A stretch of DNA of 64,000 nucleotides from Verrucomicrobiota bacterium (lineage in GTDB: Bacteria > Verrucomicrobiota > Kiritimatiellia > UBA8416 > JABMPJ01). Below are positions 43,462 to 54,700 of the stretch, in pieces. A model generated the notes under the pieces. The model had not been told where the DNA came from, searched no databases, and worked only from the letters and a program-made list of their open reading frames with translations. Made by a program: the position numbers and the translations under genes. The stretch is taken from contig JABGQM010000003.1 of assembly GCA_018648805.1 (NCBI GenBank), forward strand, positions 1-64,000, in the 5' to 3' direction. Positions within the stretch are counted from its first letter, which is position 1. Every line of letters starts with the position of its first letter.

Positions 43462-46400
43462 ATGAAACGTCTCTGCAGTCTGTTGGTTTTGTCTCTCCTC
43501 ATGTTGGCGAGCGCGTTCGCGGTGGAAAAGAGTGGGGGGGCGGTCGCCGACAAGGCTGCGGAGGCGAAATCGCTGCCTGATGCCTGGGCCGAAGTGCATG
43601 CCGCCCAAAAGGCGGGGAAACCTAAGACCGCTATCGAGCTGATCAAGCCGCTGATCAAACAGGCCGTTGAGGCGGGTGACTACCCGTTCGCGGTCAAGGC
43701 GATCGGCTACCGCATCAAGGCGGAGGGCGATATCGAGGGCCATAAGGCCGAGGAGCGCATCACGCGCATGCATGCGGAACTCGCCACGGCACCCGCGGCA
43801 ATGAAGCCGATCATGCAGACACTGCTCGCGCATTGGTATTGGGGCTACTTCCAACAGAACCGCTGGCGCTTTATGCAACGCACCCAGACGGCCGCAGTGC
43901 CGGGCGATGATATCCTGAGCTGGGACCTGACGCGGATCTTTGCCGAGATCGACTCGCATTTCACCACCGCACTGACCGCCAGGGAGACGCTGTCTGCGAT
44001 TCCGATGGCGAGCTGGAGCATGGTCCTGGATAAACCGGGTTACACGACCAGCAAGGGCGAGAAGGGCGGAGTCCGCGACAGCTACCGGCCGACGCTCTAC
44101 GATTTTGTGGCCCACGAGGCGCTCTCCTTCTATCGCAGCGGCGAGCAGGCCGGCGCCAAGAGTCAGGACGCCTTCGAACTGAGCGTCGACAGCCCCGTGT
44201 TTGATACGCCGGCCGCCTTCATGGCGTGGAAAATAGATACATCCGACGAAGACACCAACGTGGTCAAGGCCCTGCGCCTGATGCAGGAGCTGATGCGCTT
44301 CCACGCGAAGGACGAGGATATCGCCGCCTTTATCGACGTGGACCTGCTCCGTCTGAGTTATGGCAAGAACACAGCCGTCGGTCCGGACAAGACCGCGCGC
44401 TACAAGGCGGCGCTGAAGCGCTTCATCAAGGAAAACGCGGATCACCGCATTTCAGCGCGTGCCCTGGCCGCCCTGGCAGACGAGCTCTACAAGGAGGGCG
44501 ACCGGGTCAAGGCGCTCGCATTGGCGCAGCGTGGCACCACACTCTTCTATAATAGTCCCGGCGGAAACCAGTGCTACAACCTGGTCCAGCGCATCACGTC
44601 GAAGTCCTCGCAGATTAAGACCGAGCGGGTATGGAACGCGCCCTGGCCGAAGATCGCGGTGACCTACCGTAATCTGACCAACGTCCACTTCCGCGTCGTG
44701 TCGCAGGACTGGGAGAAACTGATCAAGCGCAAGGGCTGGCAGTGGGAGCAACTCGACCATGCGCAGCGGCAGGCGTTGCTGAAGCGTGACCCTGTTGCCA
44801 GTTGGAGCGCACCCCTGCCGCCCACGACCGACTATCACGACCGGCAAGAGCTGCTGCCGGCACTGGAAGACCTCGCGCCTGGATTCTATATCCTGCTCAG
44901 CAGCCACAAGGCAGATTTCAGTGAAGGCGAGAATGTGGTGAGTCACACGCCGATCTGGGTCAGCGACCTGGCGTTGGTGATGCGTGACCGGCGCGGCAGC
45001 GGCAAGCTGGAAGGCTTTGTACTCGACGCCCGTCTCGGACGTCCCATCGCAGGCGCCACGGTGCGTTCATGGTCTCGTGCGCGGCGAGGGGAAAAGGCGG
45101 CTGGGCCCGAAACCACCACGGATGCCAACGGCTTGTTCCGACTGTCGGTCAACGCGGACCGTGCCTCCCACATCGTGCTGGTCAGTCACGACGGTCAGCA
45201 GGTGTCGTCCACACAGGCGCAGGTCAACTCGTGGCGCGCTGAGACGCCCCGCACGCAGACCCTGTTCTTCACCGACCGCTCACTCTATCGCCCCGGCCAG
45301 ACGGTTCGCTACAAAGGGCTCTGTATCCGCTTCGACCGCGAGGGGGACAACTACGCGGTACTCGGGGGCCAGGATGTGACCGTCAAGTTCCGTGATGCCA
45401 ATGGCAAGGAGATCACCCACCAGAAACACAAGGCCAATGACTACGGCTCGTTTGCCGGCAGTTTCACCGCACCCGCCGACCGCGCCACCGGGCGGATGAC
45501 GATCCTGGTTGATGGCGATCCGCGCGGACGGGCCACTGTTCGTGTCGAGGAGTACAAACGACCTAAGTTCAAGGTGACCCTCGACGCGCCGACCGTGGCG
45601 GCACGACTTGATGGCGAGGTGACACTCGAAGGCCACGCGATGGCCTACACCGGCGCGGCGATCGACGGCGCGCCGGTCAGCTACCGGGTGGTCCGCGAGG
45701 TCCGCTACCCCGACTGGTGGCGCTGGTGCCGCTGGTGGTTCCCGCCACAGCAAGGCGGCAGCCAGGAGATTGCGCATGGCAAGTCAGCGTCGGAGACCGA
45801 TGGTTCCTTCAGCATTACCTTTACCGCCAAGCCGGACCGCAGCGTAGACAAGGCCTCGGAGCCGACGTTCCGCTACACGGTCCATGCTGATGTGACCGAT
45901 GCTACCGGCGAAACGCGCTCATCCCAGCGCTACGTCAATGTGGGCTACACCGCACTGAAGGCAGCCCTGAGCGCCGATGAATGGCAGGACGCCGCGAAAC
46001 CGGTTGAAATTGGAGTGTCCACGCAGACGCTGGACGGCGAGGGCCAGGCGGCTGAGGTCACCGTGAAGGTCCACAAGCTCAAGGCGCCCGAGCGCGTGCA
46101 GCGGGCAAGGCTGCAGGGAGCGCATCCCTACTGGCGCCATGGCGCCGCGGCCACCGTCAAACCGGTGCCGGACCTGTCGGACCCCAACAGTTGGGCGCTG
46201 GGTGAGGTCGTGGATGAGCAGACGCTCAAGACGCTGCCCGACGGCAGCGGTGTGCTGAGCGTGAAACTGAAGCCGGGCCTCTACCGGGCCGTACTGGCCA
46301 CGCAGGACCGGTTCAAGAAAGAGGTCAGCGCATTGCTGCCGATCCGTGTGGTCGATATCAAGGCGCGGACCTGCCGTTTGCGCGTACCCAGCGTCGTGGC

Positions 46401-49400
46401 GGCACCCGCCTGGTCGCTGCAGCCGGGCGATAGCTTTACGGCGCTCTGGGGTTCAGGCTACGAGACGGCGCGCGCCTATATCGAGATTGAGCACCGCGGC
46501 AAGATGTTGCGGGCCTTCTGGAGCGATACCGAGCGCACACAGGAAGTGATCGAACAGACGGTCACCGAGGCGATGCGTGGCGGCTTCACGCTGCATGTGA
46601 CACAGCTGCGCGAGAATCGCGCCTACCTGACCAGTCGCAAGATCGACGTCCCGTGGCGGAACAAGGAGTTGAGCATAACGTGGGAACACATGGTCTCGAA
46701 ACTCGAGCCGGGCCAGACCGAGACCTGGACCGCAGTGATCGAAGGGCCCGATGCGGAATCGGCCGTAGCCGAGATGGTGGCTGGTCTTTACGACAAATCA
46801 CTCGACGCCTTCAATCCCCACAACTGGCAGCAACGTTTCAATGTCTTCCGCCAGGATCGCACGCGGCTGCGCGCCTCCTTCCAGAATAGCATGCGTGGGC
46901 TTGAGCGTATCCAGGGCGGGTGGCGTGTGGACAGCCGGACCGTGAACCTGAACTACTGGCGCTTTCCGCGTGATCTGCTGGCCCAGCATATCCTGGTGAT
47001 ACCGCACCGCCGACGTATGCTGAAGTCTGCCGGCAGGAGCGGGGGCCGAGGAGTGACGATGGCCTACGCCAGTGCTGCGCCGATGGCGGCGTCAATGAGC
47101 ATGAGCGCTACTGAGTCTCTAAGCACCCAAGGGGGGGGGAAGGCTGATTTCTCTAATGCCTCCGGAGGCGATGCCGCTTCCGAAGCGCCTCCAGCCCCCG
47201 ACCTGAGCCAGGTCTCGGCGCGCAAGAATCTGCAGGAGACAGCTTTCTTCTTCCCGCAGCTGGTCAGCGACGGCAGTGGCAAGGTTAAGCTCGAGTTCAC
47301 CATGCCTGAGGCGTTGACCGAATGGAAGTTCATGGCCTTTGCCCATGACAAGGAGCTGCGCTCCGGGTTCCTGCAGGACTCGGTGGTGACGGCCAAGGAT
47401 ATTATGGTGCAGCCGAACCCGCCGCGCTTCCTGCGCGAGTCGGACGTGCTTGAATTCACGGTCAAAGTCAGCAACCTCTCGCCGACGCGGCAGGAGGGCA
47501 AGGTTCGCCTGAGTTTCGCCGATGCACGCACCTTGAAGGCTGTCAATGCACAGCTCGGACTGCAGGGCCTGGACAAGGCCTTCGACGTCCCGGCCAAGGA
47601 GTCGCGCACCTTCTCCTGGCGGGTCACCGTGCCGGATGGTATGGGCTTCTTGCAGTACAAGGCGGTGGGCGCCACCAGCAAGCTCTCCGACGGCGAGGAG
47701 GGCTATCTGCCGGTACTGCCGCGGCGCATCATGGTGACCGAGTCGCTGCCGCTGCCCATCCGCAAGGCGGGCGAGAAGGCGTTCCGTTTCGAGAAGCTGA
47801 TCGAGTCGGCAAAATCCGACACGCTTGCGCACCAGAACCTGGTCGTGCAGATGGTCTCCAATCCCTCCTGGTATGCCGTGATGGCGTTGCCTTACCTGAT
47901 GGAGTATCAGCACCAGTGCAGTGAACAGACCTTCAACCGGCTCTACGCCAACGCCGTGGCGCGGCATATCGCGAAGTCCGACCCCAAGATCCGCCGCATC
48001 TTCGACCTCTGGAAGGGGACCGATGCGCTGAAGAGCCCGATGGAGAAGAACCAGGACCTCAAAGCCGTCATGCTGGAAGAGACGCCATGGCTGGCGCAGG
48101 GCGAGGATGAGAGCGAAGCACGTCGCCGGGTGGGCGTGCTGTTCGATGACAACCGGCTCGACAAGGAGACTGCCGCCAACATGCGCCGCATGGCAGAGCT
48201 ACAGCTCAGCGATGGAGCTTGGCCCTGGTTCCCGGGCGGACGGGGCAGCGACTACATCACGCTCTACATTACGACCGGCTACGGCCGTATTCGTCACCTC
48301 GGGGTCAAGGGCATCCAGATGGCACCGGCCATCAAGTCTCTGAACCGGCTGGATGGCTGGATCGACAAGATCTACCGGGATATCCTCAAGCACAAAACCG
48401 AGGACTCGGACCATCTCAGCTCGACCATCGCGCTCTATCTCTACGGTCGCAGCTTCTTCCTGGAGGATCAGACGATCAGCGCGACGCATCGTGAGGCCGT
48501 CGACTACTTCCTGGATCAGGCTTCCAAGTACTGGCTAAAGCTTCCACGTCAGAGCCAGGCCCATCTCGCGCTGGCCGTGAAGCGGTTTGGTCAGGACAGA
48601 GAGACCCCGGCCGCGATTATGACGTCGCTGCGGGAGTTCTCGAAGACCGACGATGAGATGGGTATGTTCTGGCGTGACGAGGAGTACTCCTGGTGGTGGT
48701 ACCGCGCCCCGATCGAGACGCAGGCCATGATGATCGAGGCGTTCGACGAGGTCGCCGGCGATAAGCAGTCGGTCGAAGACTGCAAGGTCTGGCTGCTCAA
48801 GCAGAAACAGACCCAGGACTGGAAGACGACCAAGGCGACGGCCGATGCGGTTTATGCGCTGTTGCTGCGCGGCTCCGACCTGCTGGCGTCCGACGAGCTG
48901 GTCAAGGTATCGCTGGCCGGCAAGACCATTGAACCCAAGGATGTCGAGCCCGGAACCGGCTTCTACGAGGAGCGTTTCGGTCGCGGCGAGATCAAACCCG
49001 CCATGGGCGAGATCACGCTGACCAAGGTCGACGACGGTGTCGCCTGGGGCAGTCTGCACTGGCAGTACTTCGAGGATATGAGCAAGGTGACGCCTCACGA
49101 AGGCACGCCGCTCAAGCTGGAGAAGGCGTTGTACACCAAGGTCAACACGAAGAAGGGCCCCGTCCTGCAGCCGGTTGAAGGCGCGATCGCTGTCGGCGAT
49201 GAACTGGTGACGCGGATCGTGCTGCGTGTTGACCGCGACATGGAATACGTGCATCTCAAGGATCAGCGCGGCAGCGGCACGGAGCCGGTCAACGTGCTCT
49301 CGAGCTACAAATACCAAGACGGCTTGCGCTACTACGAGTCGACCAAGGACACCGCCAGTCACTTCTTCATCGACTACCTGCCCAAGGGTACCTACGTGTT

Positions 49401-49524
49401 CGAGTACTCATCGCGCGTCCAGCACCGCGGCGCGTACCAGAGCGGCATGGCCTCGGTGCAGTGCATGTACGCCCCGGAATTCAACAGCCACAGCCAGAGC
49501 TTCTCCCTGCGCGTCGAGCAGTAG
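43462..49524 (+). CDS. Alpha-2-macroglobulin family protein with thioester motif
   Basis: 2,020-residue exported protease-trapping protein. The signal peptide ends near ASA/FAV. After an N-terminal helical region (about 20-500, TPR-like), macroglobulin beta domains run to about 1170 (for example TLFFTDRSLYRPGQTVRYKG and VRVEEYKRPKFKV). A low-complexity Ser/Ala/Met/Gly stretch near 1190-1250 may be the bait or a linker. The A2M domain follows, and CSEQ (C1486-Q1489) in the HQCSEQTFNRLYANA context is a CxEQ thioester motif. The alpha/alpha-toroid thioester domain and receptor-binding-like C terminus follow. The ATG is six bases past AAAGGA. No PBP1C gene adjoins, unlike in E. coli. It is a large (YfaS/MagD-like) or Bacteroidetes-type member. 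Confidence 0.92.
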   Translation: MKRLCSLLVLSLLMLASAFAVEKSGGAVADKAAEAKSLPDAWAEVHAAQKAGKPKTAIELIKPLIKQAVEAGDYPFAVKAIGYRIKAEGDIEGHKAEERITRMHAELATAPAAMKPIMQTLLAHWYWGYFQQNRWRFMQRTQTAAVPGDDILSWDLTRIFAEIDSHFTTALTARETLSAIPMASWSMVLDKPGYTTSKGEKGGVRDSYRPTLYDFVAHEALSFYRSGEQAGAKSQDAFELSVDSPVFDTPAAFMAWKIDTSDEDTNVVKALRLMQELMRFHAKDEDIAAFIDVDLLRLSYGKNTAVGPDKTARYKAALKRFIKENADHRISARALAALADELYKEGDRVKALALAQRGTTLFYNSPGGNQCYNLVQRITSKSSQIKTERVWNAPWPKIAVTYRNLTNVHFRVVSQDWEKLIKRKGWQWEQLDHAQRQALLKRDPVASWSAPLPPTTDYHDRQELLPALEDLAPGFYILLSSHKADFSEGENVVSHTPIWVSDLALVMRDRRGSGKLEGFVLDARLGRPIAGATVRSWSRARRGEKAAGPETTTDANGLFRLSVNADRASHIVLVSHDGQQVSSTQAQVNSWRAETPRTQTLFFTDRSLYRPGQTVRYKGLCIRFDREGDNYAVLGGQDVTVKFRDANGKEITHQKHKANDYGSFAGSFTAPADRATGRMTILVDGDPRGRATVRVEEYKRPKFKVTLDAPTVAARLDGEVTLEGHAMAYTGAAIDGAPVSYRVVREVRYPDWWRWCRWWFPPQQGGSQEIAHGKSASETDGSFSITFTAKPDRSVDKASEPTFRYTVHADVTDATGETRSSQRYVNVGYTALKAALSADEWQDAAKPVEIGVSTQTLDGEGQAAEVTVKVHKLKAPERVQRARLQGAHPYWRHGAAATVKPVPDLSDPNSWALGEVVDEQTLKTLPDGSGVLSVKLKPGLYRAVLATQDRFKKEVSALLPIRVVDIKARTCRLRVPSVVAAPAWSLQPGDSFTALWGSGYETARAYIEIEHRGKMLRAFWSDTERTQEVIEQTVTEAMRGGFTLHVTQLRENRAYLTSRKIDVPWRNKELSITWEHMVSKLEPGQTETWTAVIEGPDAESAVAEMVAGLYDKSLDAFNPHNWQQRFNVFRQDRTRLRASFQNSMRGLERIQGGWRVDSRTVNLNYWRFPRDLLAQHILVIPHRRRMLKSAGRSGGRGVTMAYASAAPMAASMSMSATESLSTQGGGKADFSNASGGDAASEAPPAPDLSQVSARKNLQETAFFFPQLVSDGSGKVKLEFTMPEALTEWKFMAFAHDKELRSGFLQDSVVTAKDIMVQPNPPRFLRESDVLEFTVKVSNLSPTRQEGKVRLSFADARTLKAVNAQLGLQGLDKAFDVPAKESRTFSWRVTVPDGMGFLQYKAVGATSKLSDGEEGYLPVLPRRIMVTESLPLPIRKAGEKAFRFEKLIESAKSDTLAHQNLVVQMVSNPSWYAVMALPYLMEYQHQCSEQTFNRLYANAVARHIAKSDPKIRRIFDLWKGTDALKSPMEKNQDLKAVMLEETPWLAQGEDESEARRRVGVLFDDNRLDKETAANMRRMAELQLSDGAWPWFPGGRGSDYITLYITTGYGRIRHLGVKGIQMAPAIKSLNRLDGWIDKIYRDILKHKTEDSDHLSSTIALYLYGRSFFLEDQTISATHREAVDYFLDQASKYWLKLPRQSQAHLALAVKRFGQDRETPAAIMTSLREFSKTDDEMGMFWRDEEYSWWWYRAPIETQAMMIEAFDEVAGDKQSVEDCKVWLLKQKQTQDWKTTKATADAVYALLLRGSDLLASDELVKVSLAGKTIEPKDVEPGTGFYEERFGRGEIKPAMGEITLTKVDDGVAWGSLHWQYFEDMSKVTPHEGTPLKLEKALYTKVNTKKGPVLQPVEGAIAVGDELVTRIVLRVDRDMEYVHLKDQRGSGTEPVNVLSSYKYQDGLRYYESTKDTASHFFIDYLPKGTYVFEYSSRVQHRGAYQSGMASVQCMYAPEFNSHSQSFSLRVEQ

Positions 49525-49634
49525 GGTGGGGGGATGGCAAAGGGCGGGAGCGCGACAATCAGCCGTGAAGAGGCGATGCGAATTGACTTGGAGGTATCAA
49601 GACAGAAGAATTGAGCGGTCAACGAATAGATGAG

Positions 49635-49721
49635 ATGAATGAAGAAGAGATGCACGATTCGGATAGTCTTCTGACCGAAGCGCAATCCTTCACTGACCCG
49701 AGAGTTCTGTCGCCATGCTGA
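49635..49721 (+). CDS. Possible 28-codon leader ORF overlapping the GT2 start
   Basis: An acidic 28-residue frame (MNEEEMHDSD...) ends with TGA two bases past the GT2 ATG, in a different frame. The layout would permit translational coupling. No strong ribosome binding site precedes it and there is no homology basis, so this is weak. Confidence 0.2.
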   Translation: MNEEEMHDSDSLLTEAQSFTDPRVLSPC

Positions 49722-50416
49722 GTATTCTGATTGCCGTCTACAACGAACAAGAGTGCCTTGCCGATGTCATCACTGAACTGTTCACCGTGCTGGCCGGGAT
49801 GGATATGGCCTCTGAGGTGGTGGCGATCAATGATGGGTCGACCGACGGCTCCCTCGATATTCTGAACGGACTGAAGGGGCAGTACCCCACATTGCGTGTC
49901 CTCTCGTTGAACCCGCATTCCGGGCAGAGCGCCGCCTTCGGCGTCGGGTTCAGACGCGCCAAGGGCGACGTCCTAATCACGATCGACGCCGACGGGCAGA
50001 ATGACCCCGCCGATATACCCACGCTCATGGGGCACATGCAAGCATGCGATGCCTGTTGTGGATACCGCGCCGACCGGCAGGACACCTTCAGTCGACGCCT
50101 CGGCGGCAAGCTGGCCAACGGCGTTCGAAATGCGCTGCTGGGTGAAGACATCATTGACACGGGGTGTTCACTGAAAGCGTTCAAGGCCGACTTTGTGCGG
50201 GACGTGACGATGTGGGACGGCATGCACCGCTTTCTGCTCAGCTTTGTCAAGATGAAGGGGGGCGTCATCAAACAGATCCCCGTTAATCATCGGCGGAGGC
50301 AGGCCGGCACCAGCAAGTATACCAACCTTGGCCGATTGAAAACGATCGTATCGGATTTACGGGCCGTGCGCTGGATGCAGAGCCGACACCGCCCCTTCGA
50401 CGTAGAGGAAAGCTGA
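49715..50416 (+). CDS. Glycosyltransferase family 2 (dolichyl-phosphate-mannose-synthase-like)
   Basis: 233-residue cytoplasmic GT-A enzyme. SILIAVYNEQECL at the N terminus, INDGSTDGS near 40 and IDADGQNDP (DxD metal site) near 92 are canonical. It lacks the C-terminal transmembrane helices of many polyprenyl-phosphate glycosyltransferases and ends in an Arg-rich segment, so it is a short soluble form of the DPM1 type. It probably charges a lipid carrier with sugar. No Shine-Dalgarno is visible before the ATG. Confidence 0.88.
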   Translation: MLSILIAVYNEQECLADVITELFTVLAGMDMASEVVAINDGSTDGSLDILNGLKGQYPTLRVLSLNPHSGQSAAFGVGFRRAKGDVLITIDADGQNDPADIPTLMGHMQACDACCGYRADRQDTFSRRLGGKLANGVRNALLGEDIIDTGCSLKAFKADFVRDVTMWDGMHRFLLSFVKMKGGVIKQIPVNHRRRQAGTSKYTNLGRLKTIVSDLRAVRWMQSRHRPFDVEES

Positions 50417-50419
50417 CGG

Positions 50420-51562
50420 TCAGATGTCCAGCCGTGCTCCCCGCTTGCCGTCCGTGCGCAACGCGGCGATACGATCTGCCACCGGCATCAGCGGCGGCAG
50501 GTTGCTCTCCGGACGGTCGAGGTAGAAGTAGGCGCAGCTTGACCAGTCATCGGTGCGCTCGAACAGGCCGCGGCCAGGCTCACTCACATCAATAGGCTCA
50601 TTGGTTCCGGCGCGTAGAACTTCCTGCTTGTTGAACAGCCATTGTGCGTTCTGGGTCGGGCCGTGATAGCCCATCTGTTGGATGGTACCGCGGATGTCGG
50701 TGCGGAAGTAGATGGGATCCGGAATGTGATACCGGTAGAAGCACATGCGGGGTCCGGGCGCTACAAAATGGCATCCCTGATAGCGATTGGCGAACGGCCC
50801 CTGTCCCCATGACGTTCCAATGTAGTCCTCGCATCCCGTGCCGCAAAGCGTGGGGTGCCCGGCGTCGCCATCCACGTAGAGTTTGACTTCGCCCTCGCCC
50901 CACCAGGCCCCGACCCAGCGGGCGTCTGCCTGCATGCCGAAGTTGACCCCCAGGTATCGTCCCGCGCCTTCGATCCGCGGCAGAAATGTGTAGTCTTCGC
51001 ATGGGACTGTCGGGTTCTCACGATTAAACCAGGCATGCAGATAGAGCGCATCATCAACGGCATCATGGATCGTCAGGTCAATCTGCATCCAGTACATGTC
51101 CAGATCACGCTCGGTCTCGTTGGTGACAGTCATCTTGAAACCGCTGCGGAACGGCATCGGCACGTAACTGTTGAAGTTCCGGCCTTCCGGATTCGTGAAG
51201 AGCTCTGACTCGAAGGGCGGCATCTCACCCAGTCCGCACCCGAAGAAATCACCCCACGGTACACTGATCGCCGGCGTACTTGCCCCGTCCCAGAAGAACT
51301 CGACCTTCAGCCCACGCACCATCGTGGGGGAGCGGTCACTGATCGTTGTCCAGATATGCCGGACGATCCCGCTGCTCCCGCTGTAGTCGGCCAGCGTCAT
51401 GGTCGCACCCGCGGCCAGTGCCCCATAACAGGGCGCCCCCTTGCGACCGTTGTTCGTTGTGCCGCCCGCGCCCTTCAGCGCCTGTGGATTCTCCGGACTG
51501 ATCCAACGCGCCTCAACCTTGGGCGGCACCGGACCATAGAGTGGGATATTCGTATCTGGCAT
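50420..51562 (-). CDS. DUF2961-family protein (GH172-type glycosidase)
   Basis: 380-residue protein of the DUF2961 family, now CAZy family GH172, whose characterised members act on fructofuranoside or arabinofuranoside linkages. Characteristic segments are GIVRHIWTTISD, PWGDFFGCG, GEGEVKLYVDGD and GTGCEDYIGTSWG; the acidic residues in the last two are likely catalytic. There is no signal peptide, so it is probably cytoplasmic. The ATG at 51562 follows GAGGAG by about nine bases; upstream in-frame codons are unlikely to be used. The exact substrate is unknown. Confidence 0.88.
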   Translation of the reverse strand: MPDTNIPLYGPVPPKVEARWISPENPQALKGAGGTTNNGRKGAPCYGALAAGATMTLADYSGSSGIVRHIWTTISDRSPTMVRGLKVEFFWDGASTPAISVPWGDFFGCGLGEMPPFESELFTNPEGRNFNSYVPMPFRSGFKMTVTNETERDLDMYWMQIDLTIHDAVDDALYLHAWFNRENPTVPCEDYTFLPRIEGAGRYLGVNFGMQADARWVGAWWGEGEVKLYVDGDAGHPTLCGTGCEDYIGTSWGQGPFANRYQGCHFVAPGPRMCFYRYHIPDPIYFRTDIRGTIQQMGYHGPTQNAQWLFNKQEVLRAGTNEPIDVSEPGRGLFERTDDWSSCAYFYLDRPESNLPPLMPVADRIAALRTDGKRGARLDI

Positions 51563-51680
51563 CGTATCGCTCTCCTCATGAACAGTGGGAACACGGCGCC
51601 ACTGTAACGACATCGCACCCCACAATCGAATCTTTTGCCAATCATCCGAAAATGCACACTATCCAGAGACACATCTCCAT

Positions 51681-51708
51681 TTCCTGAGTGAGGCAGTTTT
51701 GCTAGAGT
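51681..51708 (+). promoter_or_regulatory. Possible promoter of the DUF6288 gene
   Basis: TTCCTG and TAGAGT are separated by 16 bases and end about 31 bases before the ATG. The -10 has the conserved TA...T. The match is modest. Confidence 0.35.
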
Positions 51709-51739
51709 GGCGCGACTGTGAGAGAAAAGGGAGATGACG

Positions 51740-54700
51740 ATGAACGTTTCAGCTAGATCGGGCCTGAGCGCTGTGTTGGCTATGACCTGCATGGTGTCGA
51801 GCGTCGCTATGGCCGATGACTACTATGCCGAACCCCAGGTGTATGGCATGCGGCCGAACCCGGGGGGTGAGATGGCTCTTGGCCAAATAGGCGTAACAGG
51901 GCTGGAGGCGCGGATCTACAAAGGCATGAGGGTCACCGTCGAGAGCACAGCACCCAACACCCCGGCCCATGGCAAGTTCAAGAGAGGCGAGATCATCCTG
52001 GGCATCAATGGAACACTGCTGAAGGGCAAGAACCCCTTGGTCATACTGGGTAAGGCCTTGACCCAGGCAGAGGCGACGGACGGCGTGTTGACCTTTGACG
52101 TCAAGCCGTTGAAGGGCGACACGACCAAGAACGTCACCCTCAAGATCCCTATACTGGGACGCTATGCCAAAACGTTCCCTCTGAACTGCGAGAAATCCCA
52201 AAAGATCATCAAGACGACCGCCGATTTCTATGCAGGCAGGGATAGACTTAAGGAACACGATCTGTGGAATGCCATGGCATGCCTGTTTCTTCTCTCGACG
52301 GGTGATGATGCGTACGTGCCGCGGGTAAAGCAGTACTTCGCGCAGTATCTGGAACCGGATGGCACCGTCACAGGCCTCGGCGAGCACTCCTGGTTCAATG
52401 GCTACAATGGAGTCGCATGCGCCGAGTATTACCTGCGGACGGGGGACAAATCGGTTCTCCCCATACTGCAATACTATTGCGACGATGCCCGGAAACGTCA
52501 GAAGTACGGCGTCGGCTGGGGGCATTGGGGTTACAGTGTGTTTCCGTCCTACGAATCCGGTGGTGGTATGCAGCATGCCGCTGGCAATCAGATACTGGCT
52601 ACGCTGGTATTGGGCAAGGTGTGCGGCGTTAAGGTTGACGAGAAGACCTTGCAGGGCGCGCTCAAGCACTGGTATCGCTTTGTGGGGCACGGTGCGATTC
52701 CCATTGCCGATCAACGTTACTGGCATATCATGCGATCCGCCGGTAGAGATGGTGCCACGGCCGCTGTGATGCAGATCGCCAGCGGAGCCAAGAGCGACGT
52801 CACTATCTACAAAAAGGCCAAGGAATATCTGGTCATGTCAGCGCTGACCAGTTGGCCGGCCCGCCATTACGATTGGGAAACCTATTGGCACAGTTTGTCC
52901 GGTGCAATGATGAAGGACTATGACCCAGACCTCTATCGTCGAACCATGACACGTTTCCAATGGCGGTATGACTTGGGCCGGCAGGCGTCAGGCGCCTTTG
53001 CGTGGCCCCATAACGCCGGTACCAAGGGCGACGGCAAAGCGGGCATCTGCCTGGCCCTGGCCTACACCGCGCCGCTGAAGAACCTGCAGATCAACGGAGC
53101 TCCGCGCTCCAAGTATGCCCACGATTTCACCTTGCCTGAACAGCTCTGGGGCAACAAGGCGGACCAGGCGTTCCTGACGTCCAAACACCACAAGAATTTC
53201 TACAAGTACGGCGACGAGGACGAGATGGATGTTCTGCAACGCTCCTTGCCGCTCGAGCTGCGTTACGACCCGAGCATGGCCAAGAAGGTGGACCACGAGA
53301 TGTTGCTTAAGAACGTGCGGCATGCGCGTTGCTCTATCCGCATGGCCGCCGCTAAATGCCTCGTTATGAACAAGCGCTTCGACGTAATCGAAGACCTGCT
53401 GCGTGATCCCGATCCTCGTCTGCGTCGCGCCGCTTTGGATGGTATCATCGACTGTCGTCCGTGGTTCACGGGGCCAGTCGTTGGGAAGCTGGCCCTCAAG
53501 GCGGATCAATACACGCCGGCTATGGTGTCGTCCATCACGAAGATGCTGAACGATACCGAGGAGGCCTGGTTCGTCATTGATGCGGCGCTGCAGGCGTTGA
53601 ACCAGGCGCCGATCGAAACCATTGAAAAGAACCTTCCCCACATTATTCGATGGTCGACCGTAGACGACTGGTGGATGCGTGAGTCCGCGTTCGTGGCCTT
53701 GATGGGCTTCGAGCGGGACGAGACGTTGTTCGTCAAACATCTGCCAACCATCATCGACATTATGATCAAGGAGTACAACTACAACCCCCGCCACAAGATG
53801 GTCAAAACGTTGCAGGAGGTCCTGGCCACGTGCAGCGACGACAGCCCCGTGCGGGAGCTTATCGTGGACGGTTTTTCCCGTGCCGCCCTGCACAGCACCG
53901 TGCTGCCGGACATGGGCAAGTACAAGCAGTCGATTGAAGGTACGTGCAATATTGTCGAGGTCGCTCTGGCCTCCATTGATCTCGCACCCGAATTCTCAGC
54001 GGACATGGCCGCGACGCTCTCGGGAGACGGGCGACTGAAGAGGTTGGATACCGGCAACCTGATGAAAGTGGTACACGGTAACGTCCATGGCCATCCTGTC
54101 GGGCTCTTGGTTGCACTTCAGGAACTGTCCGGTAAGGAGAAGGACCGTCTTACTGATATCCTATACAACGTCTATCGACCCGAATTGATATCCCGCTACA
54201 CGTCGGCGGATAAGGCGGACAATCGGCTCCTCAACATAATCCTCGAGCTGACCCAGTTGAAGAACGAGGGCTCCGGCTGGAAGTCCATCGGCACTCCGGC
54301 ACATGCCAACCGCATCTGGCGTTACCGGTCGTTTGACCCGGTGAACAAGGAAGATAGACTCCACCCTCGAGAGGGCAAACGTATGCGGACCATCACGCTA
54401 CCGGCTGACATGGAGGGGTGGCACAAGCCGGGGTTTGATGACAGCACGTGGGAAAGCGGCAAGGCACCGGTGGGTACAGGCATCTACAAACCCTTTGGAC
54501 ATGGCGCCGCCGGACACGACCCCACGTTCTTCTACCCCAACAACTCTGACTGGGGCAAGGGCGAGTTTATTGCCATGCGAACGACCTTCACACTGACCGA
54601 AGAGGACCTGAAGAAGGACTTCTATCGCATTCGAATCCTTACCCCTATGGGCTTCACGCTCTACCTGAATGGGATCGCGATTCACAACTACGTATGGTGG

